DNA of 63,793 bases from Ferruginibacter sp. (GTDB lineage Bacteria > Bacteroidota > Bacteroidia > Chitinophagales > Chitinophagaceae), in the NCBI GenBank assembly GCA_030831945.1, contig JAURKC010000024.1, positions 1 to 63,793 on the forward strand, given 5' to 3'. Every line of letters begins with the position of its first letter. The first letter of the stretch is position 1. This document shows positions 34,766 through 43,292 of this stretch, piece by piece. A program made the position numbers and the translations under genes. The notes below the pieces were generated by a model. The model searched no databases. It saw only the letters and a program-made list of their open reading frames with translations, and had not been told where the DNA came from.

Positions 34766-34866
34766 TTTTTTTTGAGTTAACAAATTGATTTAGTAGATTT
34801 CCTTTATTAGTTAATTCAATAAAATTTTTTGTCAAACAATTGACTAAAAATTTATTTAATATTTAA

Positions 34867-35391
34867 TTACTTTTTTGGTTCAGTAGCAGCTTTTATAAGC
34901 CCATTAACATCAAAATATTCATCAATATCAACTATTTTATGGTCCTTATTAAATTGGTATACACCATAAAATTTATGTTCAATTTTCGCTCCATTTGCAA
35001 TAGCATCATCTGTCCATCTTACATAAGCTCTCACACCTCCATCTGGTTTAAAAGTAAGCTCATCTACTCCAGGTAAAAGTTTAATATCATTAGCTTTTAT
35101 ATTGGTCAGTAATTTGTGAAAACCTGCAAGCCTTTGTATTTGTATTGTTTTACTAGCTAATGCTTCTTCACCATAAGCTGGACCATGTACTTTAACAGAA
35201 TCTGATAATTGGGCGCTGAATGCATTTAAATCATTTTTTGAAAAATTTTCAAAACCTTCTAATACAGTTTTTGAGTTTTCTTTAAAATCAGCCATTGCTG
35301 CATCATCTGCACTGGATGAAGTTTCGTTTTGTTTTGGAGTGCAGGCAAATAATGATAATGTTATAATTAGAAATAATGCGATTTTTTTCAT
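34867..35391 (-). CDS. NTF2/SnoaL-like lipoprotein
   Basis: The 174-residue protein has a lipoprotein signal peptide with lipobox LSLFAC at Cys17, then a Ser/Asp-rich linker and one SnoaL/NTF2-like domain. Key segments are TVLEGFENFSKNDLNAFSA, RAYVRWTDDAIANGAKIEH and VYQFNKDHKIVDIDEYFDVNG. It is clearly paralogous to the next upstream gene (35541-36056): same length, same ENSKTV and KPDGxVR patterns. Lipoprotein anchoring places it in the inner or outer membrane facing the periplasm, or on the surface. It may bind a small ligand; no catalytic set is apparent. Confidence 0.75.
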   Translation of the reverse strand: MKKIALFLIITLSLFACTPKQNETSSSADDAAMADFKENSKTVLEGFENFSKNDLNAFSAQLSDSVKVHGPAYGEEALASKTIQIQRLAGFHKLLTNIKANDIKLLPGVDELTFKPDGGVRAYVRWTDDAIANGAKIEHKFYGVYQFNKDHKIVDIDEYFDVNGLIKAATEPKK

Positions 35392-35491
35392 AATAGTTGA
35401 TTTAGAAATAGAGTGTAGTCCATTTCAATGATTAAATAAGAGTCTGAGAAATAATAGTGATTGCAGTTTTATTTTTAAAATTCATGAAATA

Positions 35492-35520
35492 ACTGAGCCC
35501 CTATTGCTAGAGGTCTCAGT
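35492..35520 (-). terminator. GNRA-loop hairpin terminator, copy 2
   Basis: The same hairpin family occurs as at 33726 and 46040. The minus-strand loop is GCAA, the internal G-U pair is retained, and one stem base is bulged because an A is missing. It lies 21 nt after the stop of the 35541-36056 gene and before the next lipoprotein gene. Confidence 0.65.
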
Positions 35521-35540
35521 CGTATTTTTTCAAACTTAAA

Positions 35541-36056
35541 CTACTTTTTTGAAGGTGCAGTCAACGCTTGCATAATTCCAGTCATATCTTGATACGCATC
35601 AACATATATAAGTTTATGATCGGTATTAAATTCAAAAACAGCAAAGTACTTGTTATTAACAATAGCTCCATTTTGTCCAACGGCAGACCATTTTGCAAAA
35701 ACCCTAACATTGCCATCTGGTTTTAAGGTTGCAGTATCTACAGTAGGTAAAAATTGTAATTCTGTATAACTTACTTCAGTATCTAAAGCGCGTAGTGCTC
35801 TAAGAGCAGTTAGGTTCTCAGTTTTATTTAAAATACCTACACCTAATCCTGGAGAATCAAACTTGGCAGTATCTGATATTAAACTATCGGTTTTATCAAA
35901 CTCATTCGTTACAAAACCATCTAAAAGTGTTTTCACAATTTTAGAATTTTCTCTAAATGTTGCCATGTTTGCGTCTTCTGTACTATTTTTTTCTAACGGA
36001 TTTGTACAAGCAATCAATGATGCTGATACAAGAAAACATAATAATAGTTTTTTCAT
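35541..36056 (-). CDS. NTF2/SnoaL-like lipoprotein (paralogue)
   Basis: The 171-residue protein has a lipobox LIAC at Cys17, a short linker, and one SnoaL/NTF2-like domain (ENSKIVKTLLDGFVTNEFDK, RVFAKWSAVGQNGAIVNN, VFEFNTDHKLIYVDAYQDMTG). It is paralogous to 34867-35391. It starts 22 nt after the stop of the 36079 gene, so it is probably cotranscribed with it. The hairpin at 35492 may reduce read-through into the second lipoprotein gene. Confidence 0.75.
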   Translation of the reverse strand: MKKLLLCFLVSASLIACTNPLEKNSTEDANMATFRENSKIVKTLLDGFVTNEFDKTDSLISDTAKFDSPGLGVGILNKTENLTALRALRALDTEVSYTELQFLPTVDTATLKPDGNVRVFAKWSAVGQNGAIVNNKYFAVFEFNTDHKLIYVDAYQDMTGIMQALTAPSKK

Positions 36057-36078
36057 TTTTTTATTTTTATAGTAGTAT

Positions 36079-36822
36079 TTACTTACTGGTTAATCTTTTA
36101 TTTAAAGTCATCATAAATCTATCGGTTCTAGACCACGAATTAGCAAAAATTAAAGAGTCTTTATCCCAAGAACCTTTACCATATATTTCTTCCCAAGCAT
36201 TAGCAAAATCTGAATTTTTTGTATCATCTAAATCTTTCCATCCATTAGGCAAATATCTAACCACATAATATCTAGTTTCCCCCGTAAATGTTGACCAAAC
36301 CCCAAATTTTCTTCCTAATTTATCCCAAACTTTTGCCATTTTTTTCAAAACATCAGTAAACCCTTTGGAACCACCATCTTTAACCGTCCATTCTGTGTTC
36401 ACAAATTTTTCTGACTTTTCGTCTACTCCGAGGTTGGACATTTCAGGTCTATAGACTAAAATATCATTGGTTGTTCTTTCAACATGGGGTGCAACAGTTA
36501 AGTTCCAATTATCACTCCATCTTATATTATCTATAGTAGCAGGTGTCACAACATCTCTATCAGTAAAACTTTTACCCGCATTATTCATAAACAAATATTC
36601 TCCATTGTGTTTCCCTCCGGAAATATTGTATCCGTATATTTGAGGTTTGCCATCTTTTACCGGAAAAAATTTAGTTATAAATGTTTCGGAAGCATCAACA
36701 AAAGAGGGAGCTTGCCCCATTTTAACTTTCCAAAAACCGGCATTCACGGTACTAGTTTTTTGTTGAGCGAATGGCGCAAAGCTTATCAAAGTCAATGCGA
36801 CAAAAATTAATTGTTTTTTCAT
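36079..36822 (-). CDS. Exported protein of unknown function heading the NTF2-like cluster
   Basis: The protein is 247 residues from ATG 36822. An in-frame ATG at 36849 falls inside the conserved upstream element and would spoil the signal peptide. The signal peptide ends PFAQ. The body contains GFWKVKMGQAPSFVDASETF, NISGGKHNGEYLFMNNAGKSF, KKMAKVWDKLGRKFGVWS and TGETRYYVVRYLPNGWKDLD. It looks like a dimeric alpha-beta barrel/NIPSNAP-type ligand-binding protein, but I do not recognise a named family. It is the first gene of the run 36822-33815 and is preceded by the element shared with the rhodopsin gene. Confidence 0.65.
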   Translation of the reverse strand: MKKQLIFVALTLISFAPFAQQKTSTVNAGFWKVKMGQAPSFVDASETFITKFFPVKDGKPQIYGYNISGGKHNGEYLFMNNAGKSFTDRDVVTPATIDNIRWSDNWNLTVAPHVERTTNDILVYRPEMSNLGVDEKSEKFVNTEWTVKDGGSKGFTDVLKKMAKVWDKLGRKFGVWSTFTGETRYYVVRYLPNGWKDLDDTKNSDFANAWEEIYGKGSWDKDSLIFANSWSRTDRFMMTLNKRLTSK

Positions 36823-36840
36823 TTTTTTAATTTTTTTACT

Positions 36841-36896
36841 CCTACTCATATGGCTTTTCAGAATGACGCCCCGTTTGAATGGTTGCTGGACTCCAT
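36841..36896 (-). promoter_or_regulatory. Conserved upstream element, second copy
   Basis: It matches the rhodopsin upstream element at 29241-29295: minus-strand blocks ATGGAGTCCAGCAACCAT, CAAACGGGGCGTC and GAAAAGCCATATGAGTAGGA, with a two-base insertion between the last two blocks. It ends 18 nt before the ATG at 36822, close to the spacing at the rhodopsin gene. Confidence 0.55.
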
Positions 36897-37620
36897 TTTT
36901 GATAATAAATATTTTTAAATAAATTCTTACTTATTAATTTGAATCAACGATAATTTAGAAGCTGTATGCTTGGTGTGCTTATAAAATCAATAGATAAACT
37001 ATTAATTAGTAATTAAGAGGAGATTGGGGAAAAATCAGGGAAATAGATTCTATTTTGGGCAAGCTGTAATGTTTATTAAAACGCTTACTTTACCAGGCAT
37101 TTAATTAAAAGTAAATGAAGGTAAAGTCATAATATTTAAGGCAAAATATAGATTAATTAATCAATTTATTGTTTAATAATTGTTGCAAGGAATGAATATT
37201 TAATTAAACAATAATAGGCTTATTTATTTAATACGCAATTTATTTTAAATTTGATTTCCTTAAATGGGTACACAATTCAATTACATATAAATATTTTTCT
37301 ACGTTCTTGAAATTAGCTTGATTTTAATTAATTAAAATAACCCAACTATTTGAATTACAGTCAATTGGGCTATTAAATCTAAAAATGTAGCTACTATTTT
37401 AAACAACTTATATTACCACCAATGCTTTATTATCCTATACAGCATTTTGTACTCCTTATGTGGTTGCACTTCTTCCACTAGCACTCTGCTGTTTTTCTAG
37501 CAGGAGTCAATTTTTGGGAAACACTTTTAGGTCTGAACAAGTGCAGGAAAGAGGTAGAATAATCATGGTCTATGGACAAAAGTGTTAACTCTACTGCCAT
37601 AATAATCAAAAAGAAATCCC
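36897..37620. other. Gene-free region of about 720 bp
   Basis: This is AT-rich DNA without a convincing gene. A stretch at 37422-37562 reads as a 46-codon frame (MLYYPIQHFVLLMWLHFFH, amber, HSAVFLAGVNFWETLLGLN) broken by a TAG; it might be a gene remnant but I cannot place it in a family. Confidence 0.4.
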
Positions 37621-37690
37621 ATTAAAAAAGCCTAAGTCCTTAATAATAAAGAAATTAGGCTTAGTATCGGGAAGCAGACTTGAACTGCCG
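37621..37690. repeat. 70-bp duplicate of the tRNA-Met 3' end and its terminator
   Basis: It is identical to 37796-37865 except for one base. The repeat covers the terminator hairpin (AAGCCTAA / TTAGGCTT) and the last 26 nt of the tRNA (T-arm and acceptor 3' strand). Confidence 0.85.
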
Positions 37691-37724
37691 TTCGCCGAGG
37701 CGGATATGAATCCCTTGCTTCTAG
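37665..37724 (-). pseudogene. Partial tRNA-Met copy
   Basis: It contains the T-arm and acceptor 3' strand of the tRNA at 37840-37913 and a degenerate anticodon arm that still shows ATTCATA. The variable region is replaced by a CCGCCTCGGCGAACGG insert and the D-arm and 5' acceptor strand are lost. It cannot fold into a functional tRNA. Confidence 0.7.
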
Positions 37725-37797
37725 ATTAGAAGTAAATCCAGTATAATGCTTTTGACTAGTGGGGGAATAAAGTATATAAACAGTAAAATTCATACAT

Positions 37798-37837
37798 TAA
37801 AAAAGCCTAACTCCTTAATAATAAAGAAATTAGGCTT
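37798..37837 (-). terminator. Terminator of tRNA-Met
   Basis: An 8-bp stem AAGCCTAA / TTAGGCTT with a 19-nt loop is followed by a T-run on the minus strand, two bases after the tRNA 3' end. Confidence 0.75.
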
Positions 37838-37839
37838 AG

Positions 37840-37913
37840 TATCGGGAAGCAGACTTGAACTGCCGACCTTCGGGTTATGAATCCGATGCTCTAACCAGCT
37901 GAGCTACCCCGAC
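37840..37913 (-). tRNA. tRNA-Met (anticodon CAT)
   Basis: The 74-nt gene folds into a full cloverleaf: acceptor GTCGGGG / TCCCGAT (two G-U pairs), D-arm with AGCTCAGCTGGTTAGAGC, anticodon loop TTCATAA, and T-arm GGCAG TTCAAGT CTGCT, discriminator A; CCA is not encoded. Anticodon CAT can belong to elongator Met, initiator Met or lysidine-modified Ile; the paired G1-U72 argues against an initiator. Confidence 0.9.
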
Positions 37914-37924
37914 ATTTCGGGGTG

Positions 37925-37932
37925 CAAATATA
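37925..37932 (-). promoter_or_regulatory. -7 promoter element of tRNA-Met
   Basis: The minus strand reads TATATTTG, a perfect match to the Bacteroidota TAnnTTTG box, 11 nt before the first tRNA base. Confidence 0.65.
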
Positions 37933-37980
37933 GTCGTTTTTGGTAAATAGCAGAAAGCTTATTCACTAATCAACAATTTA

Positions 37981-38592
37981 TCACTTTACCTCTAAGCTCA
38001 ACAGCATCTCCTCTTCAATATAAGCTTCTAATTCGTCGCCCGATACACATTCCCCCACTCCTGAGGGAGTACCTGTAAAAATTAGATCTCCAATATTGAT
38101 TGAAAAATAGTTGGAAATATGCGAAACAATATAATCAAAATGGTGGATCATCTCACTAGAATTGGCCTTTTGAACCAACTCTTTATTCTTATAAAAACTA
38201 AAATTAATGGTCTTCTCCATGTATCCTGGAACAATATCAATAAACTTTCCTACTACCGCAGAATTATCAAATGACTTAGCTTTTTCCCAGGGTAAACCCT
38301 TTTTTTTAAGCTCATTCTGTATATCACGCGCTGTAAAATCGATACCCGTAGTAATGGCATTGTAATAATTGGCAGCTTGCTTCTCCTGAATGTATTTACC
38401 GTTTTTGGACACCCTCAAAACCAATTCACATTCATAGTGAAGCTCATTGGTAAACTCTGGATAATAAAAGGGGGTATTGCTCTGTAATAAGGCACTTTTA
38501 GGTTTCATGAAAATAACTGGCTCCTCAGGTATTTCATTGCCAAGCTCTTTGGCGTGTGCCGAATAATTTCGACCTACACATATAATCTTCAT
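37981..38592 (-). CDS. Fumarylacetoacetate hydrolase (FAH) family protein
   Basis: The protein is 203 residues from ATG 38592 (MKIICVGRNYSAHAKELGN); an upstream in-frame start at 38643 would add a stretch without family similarity. The FAH fold motifs are present: EPVIFMKPKSAL, the metal-binding ELHYECELVL, GIDFTARDIQ and GDLIFTGTPSGVG. Small FAH proteins of this length act as acylpyruvases, oxaloacetate tautomerases/decarboxylases or similar C-C hydrolases with Mg2+; the substrate is not predictable. It lies next to pth on the same strand. Confidence 0.88.
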   Translation of the reverse strand: MKIICVGRNYSAHAKELGNEIPEEPVIFMKPKSALLQSNTPFYYPEFTNELHYECELVLRVSKNGKYIQEKQAANYYNAITTGIDFTARDIQNELKKKGLPWEKAKSFDNSAVVGKFIDIVPGYMEKTINFSFYKNKELVQKANSSEMIHHFDYIVSHISNYFSINIGDLIFTGTPSGVGECVSGDELEAYIEEEMLLSLEVK

Positions 38593-38695
38593 ATTTATTG
38601 AAATTAAAAATATTTGAAAGGATTGCCAATATAGAACAATCATATTTAAAAAAAACTATATGACTGGTTGATTTTAAAAAATATATCACCGAAAA

Positions 38696-39277
38696 TTAAT
38701 CCGCCTTAATGGACAACTTATTTACCTCATTCATCGTTTGTCCGATACCGATAGTGACAAAATTTTCTATAATCTCCAGGCACTTATCGATTTTCAATTT
38801 TACAGTTGGTAATTCACTATTCAACCATTTACTTAAAACAAAATCAGCCTGCATACCTTTTGGATATTCGTTACCAATACCAAAACGCAACTTTGGATAT
38901 TGATCCGTACCAAGGGTTAGCTGAATATCTTTCAATCCGTTATGTCCAGCAGGTGAGCCACCAGCCCTTAGTCGAATCTTATCTAATGGCAAAGCCAGAT
39001 CATCTACAATGGTAAGCGTATTTTCTAAAGATACTTTCTCTTTATCCATCCAATATTTAAAAGCACGACCACTTAAATTCATATAAGTAGTAGGGCAAAT
39101 ACAAACTAACTTTTTCCCTTTCCATTTCAATTCAGCCACATAAGCCAATCTCTCTACTTGCAAACTTCCACCATGCTTTTGTACCAATGCATTGATCACG
39201 TCAAAGCCTATGTTGTGACGTGTATTCGCATATTCGTTTCCGATATTACCTAAGCCTACTATGAGAAATTTTGACAT
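38696..39277 (-). CDS. pth: Peptidyl-tRNA hydrolase
   Basis: The 193-residue protein has all Pth hallmarks: FLIVGLGNIGNEYANTRHNIG with Asn and the catalytic His near residue 21, TYMNLSGRAF, and GGSPAGHNGLKDI with the Asn that binds the peptide. It releases stalled peptidyl-tRNAs in the cytoplasm by cleaving the ester bond. The length is normal. It lies upstream of the FAH-family gene, with 103 nt between them. Confidence 0.95.
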   Translation of the reverse strand: MSKFLIVGLGNIGNEYANTRHNIGFDVINALVQKHGGSLQVERLAYVAELKWKGKKLVCICPTTYMNLSGRAFKYWMDKEKVSLENTLTIVDDLALPLDKIRLRAGGSPAGHNGLKDIQLTLGTDQYPKLRFGIGNEYPKGMQADFVLSKWLNSELPTVKLKIDKCLEIIENFVTIGIGQTMNEVNKLSIKAD

Positions 39278-39668
39278 GATGTATTGCGAAGATAATTCAA
39301 ATCACGATTGTAAAAGGGGCATTTTATCCAAAAAACAAAATAACTGTAATGGCTAATTTAGGATAATCAACGGCAAGAAGTTTTTACCTACTTATAATTT
39401 ACCGTTTTCTTCTACTCTATAAAAAAATTTAACCATTCTTACAAGTCCGCTATCTAGTTCAAAAGTTGCTTTGTCAATTGAACACAATAGCGTATATTAA
39501 CTGAGCTATTAGCCAATTAATAAAATAGAGATAAAAAAATCGCAGCAATAAACCACTTTAAAAAATTAATTTTGTAAAATTCACAATCGATCAGTCATTC
39601 ATTTCAAATTAACATTGACAGGAATACAACCGAAGATCAAATTATTTAAATCACTAACTATATTACCA
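39278..39668. other. Divergent intergenic region, nothing recognised
   Basis: It separates pth (minus) from the DnaJ-class gene (plus). It is AT-rich, without ORFs, repeats or hairpins that I can support. An in-frame upstream start at 39615 exists, but the DnaJ domain starts at ATG 39669. Confidence 0.5.
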
Positions 39669-40541
39669 ATGGAGTTCATAGATTATTATGAAATATTAGG
39701 CATTAAAAAAACTGCTACTGAGGAAGAGATTAAAAATGCTTACCGAAAATTAGCAAGAAAACTTCACCCCGATCTTAATCCAACTGATAAAGATGCCAAT
39801 AAAAAAATTCAGCAACTTAATGAAGCCAATGAAGTTTTGAGCGATCCTACTAAAAGAAAAAAATACGACCAATACGGAAAAGATTGGCAACATTCGGATC
39901 AATATGAACAAGCTCGCCAATCGGGAAGAAGAAACGGACGACAAGGCAGTGCAGGTGGTTTTGAAGGAGATGATTTTTCGGATTTTTTCTCTTCCATGTT
40001 TGGCGGAGGGGGTAGTCGAAGCAAAGCAAAGTATAGAGGTCAGGATTACAACAGCCAGTTGCAACTTTCCCTTAGAGATGCTTACACCACTCACCAACAA
40101 ACCATGACTATTAATGAAAAAACTGTCCGAATTACAATTCCTGCTGGTGTAGAAAACGGTCAATCGATTAAACTAAAAGGGTATGGTGCACCTGGTGTAA
40201 ATGGTGGACCTAACGGTGATCTATACCTAACTTTTGCTATTGCAAATGATCCTAGATTTAAACGCAAAGGGAATGATCTCTATTTAAATGAAGACTTAGA
40301 ATTATATACTGCTGTCTTAGGCGGTGATATCACCATAGAAACCATGAGCGGGAAAATAAAATTAAAAGTTCAACCCGAAACACAAAACGGTACCAAAACT
40401 AGATTAAAAGGAAAAGGATTTCCCCTCTATAAAAAAGAAGGAGAATTTGGTGACTTATACATTACCTATTCTATTAAAATTCCTACTAACCTAACTGAAA
40501 AACAAAAAGCATTGTTTACGGAATTAGCTACCCCCGAATAA
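39669..40541 (+). CDS. DnaJ-class co-chaperone (CbpA-like)
   Basis: The protein is 290 residues from ATG 39669. An N-terminal J domain ([20 protein letters not shown], with the HPD motif in [12 protein letters not shown]) is followed by a Gly-rich linker ([20 protein letters not shown]) and two C-terminal substrate-binding beta domains. No CxxCxGxG zinc repeats are present, so it is a type II (CbpA/DnaJ class B) protein that stimulates a DnaK-type Hsp70. It is convergent with the DUF3467 gene, with a shared hairpin between them. Confidence 0.9.
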   Translation: MEFIDYYEILGIKKTATEEEIKNAYRKLARKLHPDLNPTDKDANKKIQQLNEANEVLSDPTKRKKYDQYGKDWQHSDQYEQARQSGRRNGRQGSAGGFEGDDFSDFFSSMFGGGGSRSKAKYRGQDYNSQLQLSLRDAYTTHQQTMTINEKTVRITIPAGVENGQSIKLKGYGAPGVNGGPNGDLYLTFAIANDPRFKRKGNDLYLNEDLELYTAVLGGDITIETMSGKIKLKVQPETQNGTKTRLKGKGFPLYKKEGEFGDLYITYSIKIPTNLTEKQKALFTELATPE

Positions 40542-40566
40542 AAAAGTGTCTCCTATATTTGATTGC

Positions 40567-40599
40567 TTACTAAATTAATTCAGCAAAAGAATTTAGTAA
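40567..40599. terminator. Bidirectional hairpin between dnaJ-like and DUF3467 genes
   Basis: A 10-bp stem TTACTAAATT / AATTTAGTAA lies between two convergent genes. The T-tract is weak on both sides. Confidence 0.5.
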
Positions 40600-40620
40600 A
40601 TTATTGCAAGAAATAAAAAA

Positions 40621-40935
40621 CTAGGCTTGGGCAACCGGACCACCAAAAGTAAATGGAATTTCAATTTGCTCCATATCTTGAATGGTACCATTGGCAGCTT
40701 CAAATTTATTTATATTTTCAACCAGCGCTTTCATCAGTCGCTTAGCATGAAAGGGTGTAAGTATAATCCTACTCTTTACCTTGCTTTTAGGAGTACCCGG
40801 CATTACATTCACAAAATCAACTACAAATTCAGCATGACTATGGGTTATAATAGCGAGATTGGCATAAGTGCCTTCTGAAATTTCTTCTGAAATTTCAATA
40901 TTGAGTTGACCGGGTTGTTCAGGTATACTGCTCAT
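40621..40935 (-). CDS. DUF3467 domain protein
   Basis: The 104-residue protein matches the DUF3467 pattern: NIEISEEISEGTYANLAII near the start, FVVDFVNVMPGTPKSKVKSR in the middle, and ILTPFHAKRLMKALVENI near the end. It is widespread in Bacteroidota, cytoplasmic and of unknown function. A TATATTTG -7 element lies about 20 nt upstream. Confidence 0.9.
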   Translation of the reverse strand: MSSIPEQPGQLNIEISEEISEGTYANLAIITHSHAEFVVDFVNVMPGTPKSKVKSRIILTPFHAKRLMKALVENINKFEAANGTIQDMEQIEIPFTFGGPVAQA

Positions 40936-40954
40936 AATATTCGATTATTTGATG

Positions 40955-40962
40955 CAAATATA
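40955..40962 (-). promoter_or_regulatory. -7 promoter element of the DUF3467 gene
   Basis: The minus strand reads TATATTTG, a perfect TAnnTTTG match, 19 nt before the ATG. This gives a very short leader. Confidence 0.55.
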
Positions 40963-41077
40963 ATTACAAAGAGAATTAATAGTGATGCCGTCTGATAATT
41001 ATAGCTATAAACCTTTACTGCAACTATTCATCTAGATTATACTAATGCCTTCTTTTTTTAAATAAGCCACCATTTTA

Positions 41078-43194
41078 CTACAATTGAAATTGCCACTGCA
41101 TTTTAATTTCTGATTTTTTATTCCCCATTATTTCATCCAAACCAGTCCCAATGGATGACTTATCCTTATAAATAGTTTGTGACCATCTCAACCAAAGCGT
41201 AGTATTTTTAGTAAGTCCATAATTAAAATTTAGATAATAACGAAAACCCTTGTCGTAGAAAACTGGAATGGAAAAGCTGTACAATAGATCATTTTCATAG
41301 GCATATATTCTACTATTATAATCATCCGTTTCAAAATATTGCAGCCGAATACCTCCTGAATACCTTTTCATCATGGGTTTGACTATACAATCTGAAAAAG
41401 CTAAAAATCCTTTTTGAATATCCGAGGGATGAATTGCAAACCAAACCATTTCAACTCTATTTCTAAATGTAATATTGGAATTTATTTTAAAATTAATTTG
41501 TGATCTAATATTTTGCCTATTTGCTGAGATAACTGGTGATAGAATTAAATCATCCGGATTAAATTTTTAAATTTAGATTCTGTTCGAAAACGAATATACA
41601 TTTCAAGTTGCTTGTTGGGTTTGTATAAAATTTGTAGTAGATAATCTTTTCCAATAGCAGGAGCATCCACTTGATATTTTAGCCATGGAAATTGATAGAA
41701 ATCAGCGTAAGCGTCCACCCGCCAAGCTACAGCTGGTCGAGTACTTATTCCAAAATAGTATCCCTTTTCATTAGTAGGAAAAGTATTTTCGGAAAATGCA
41801 TTAGTATATAAAGATTGATAACTCTTCGAAATATTCCGATACAAAATACTTAGATCTACTTTCGGATCTACGCTAACGATTAAACCATTAATGAAAGCTT
41901 TATCAAATGAATTGGTAAAGGCTGCTTCTCCAAAAAAATGACTATTTCTATAACCATAACTGTAATCCAGACTATAATTACCCAATTTATTTCCAGCAAG
42001 GGAATAAAGATTATATAGATCCGAAGGTTTTTTTATAGGAAGTGCAAATTGGTAATGCACTCCATTGAATCCTACATGTAATCGATTAGAAGTATAGGCT
42101 ACATTACCTCCAACAATAAATTGCCGCTGAGCACCCTTATCATTCAACTCAGAAGAAGTTCTATGTAACCCTGAATTTTGAAAGGAAGAAATAAAATCTG
42201 CCTTGCCAACACTATCGTAAATAATATTAGCATCCACTTTTTTGTATGATAAAAAAGTGGTAGCCTCTATTTTATTTTTAGCAATCGTTATTCCAACTCC
42301 TCGATGAAAATTAATTTCGCCAACAGAATGATAAGGCCTTAAAACTGCTAATTGACGTTTATTATTAATTACCTCCGAACTTTTTTTAAACGCAAGACTC
42401 TGCCACTGGGTTAGACCTTGCCCTAAATTAACCGTAAAATCGCCAATTGCTAAGGACCGAATAATCCCCCTATTTCTGACAAAAAAATGAGCTGAATAAA
42501 AATCGAAACCCTTCTTTTGTGCCCCCTTAAATAAATTCTCTCCTGCATCTTTTTCACCAAGGATTCCATACTGTAATAAATTTTTATACTGATATTGGTA
42601 TCGAACTAAAATCTTTTGATTAGACCCTGGATAAAAATTATTTTGACTGCCAGGAGCTATCAGGTATCCCTTTGATTTTTCAATTACCTGAGTTATTCTT
42701 GTGAGCATTGTATGTGTTCCATCACTCATTCGTTTACCCATATCTTCTCGACTATTTAGTAAATTACTAACGGTAACGTATAGACGAATTTTTTCAATCA
42801 ACCTGATATCAAAACTTGGAATAGCTTGTAGTTCGTAGATACTGATAAAACTACCTAACCTATTTCGATAGCTAATCAGCTGCTGAAGTTGAATGGCAGA
42901 AAATATAGAAAGTTCCTGTAAAGTAGCCAGGTTAGCGGTGGATAGATTTATCGGATATTTTAAAAATCGACGCATTGACTGAATAAAAGAATCATCTTCC
43001 GTTTCATTATCCTCCGAATTTTCTGTAATTGCTTCTAACTGTTGTTCTACTTCTGAATGGGAAGATTCAGGCTGCTGAGCAAACAAAGTAAATGGCAGCA
43101 GCAGGATAATAATCAGTCCAAATAATATATAAAAATTCAACCGGCTAAATCGAATGAATGAAATTATCAACCCACCCTGAAGAATTATATGCAT
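41078..43194 (-). pseudogene. HhH-motif beta-barrel protein gene split by a -1 frameshift
   Basis: Frame 1 (43194-41545) has a signal segment ending LFAQ, a helix-hairpin-helix region (NLATLQELSIFSAIQLQQLI and IYELQAIPSFDIRLIEKI), then an outer-membrane-like beta-barrel. It stops at 41545. The rest of the barrel (NPDDLILSPVISANRQN onward, ending MQWQFQL at 41078) is intact in the -1 frame. The break lies exactly on the heptamer A AAT TTA (41566-41560, minus strand), in the phase needed for a -1 slip. The joined product would be about 705 residues, the usual family size as I know it. This is either a one-base insertion in an A/T run or true -1 frameshifting. Confidence 0.75.
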
Positions 43195-43292
43195 CTCAAA
43201 ATTTAATTACTGATTATTTGCTCATTCAATAGTACCCTTTCTAATGCTGTCATTCAAAATTTTTATCCTGTAGAATGAAATGATATCGTCTC

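Noticed and set aside
35957..36268. 103-residue plus-strand frame across two minus-strand genes
   Set aside because: It lies antisense to two conserved exported-protein genes and shows no coding features.
37665..37724. A second functional tRNA gene
   Set aside because: The 5' acceptor strand and D-arm are missing, so no cloverleaf can form.
39750..40163. 137-residue antisense frame within the DnaJ-class gene
   Set aside because: It overlaps a clear J-domain protein on the other strand and has no recognisable domain.
40532..40552. Match between the dnaJ-like gene end and the start of the 134-bp repeat (CCGAATAAAAAAGTG)
   Set aside because: Fifteen shared bases in AT-rich DNA, with no further similarity on either side; treated as chance.
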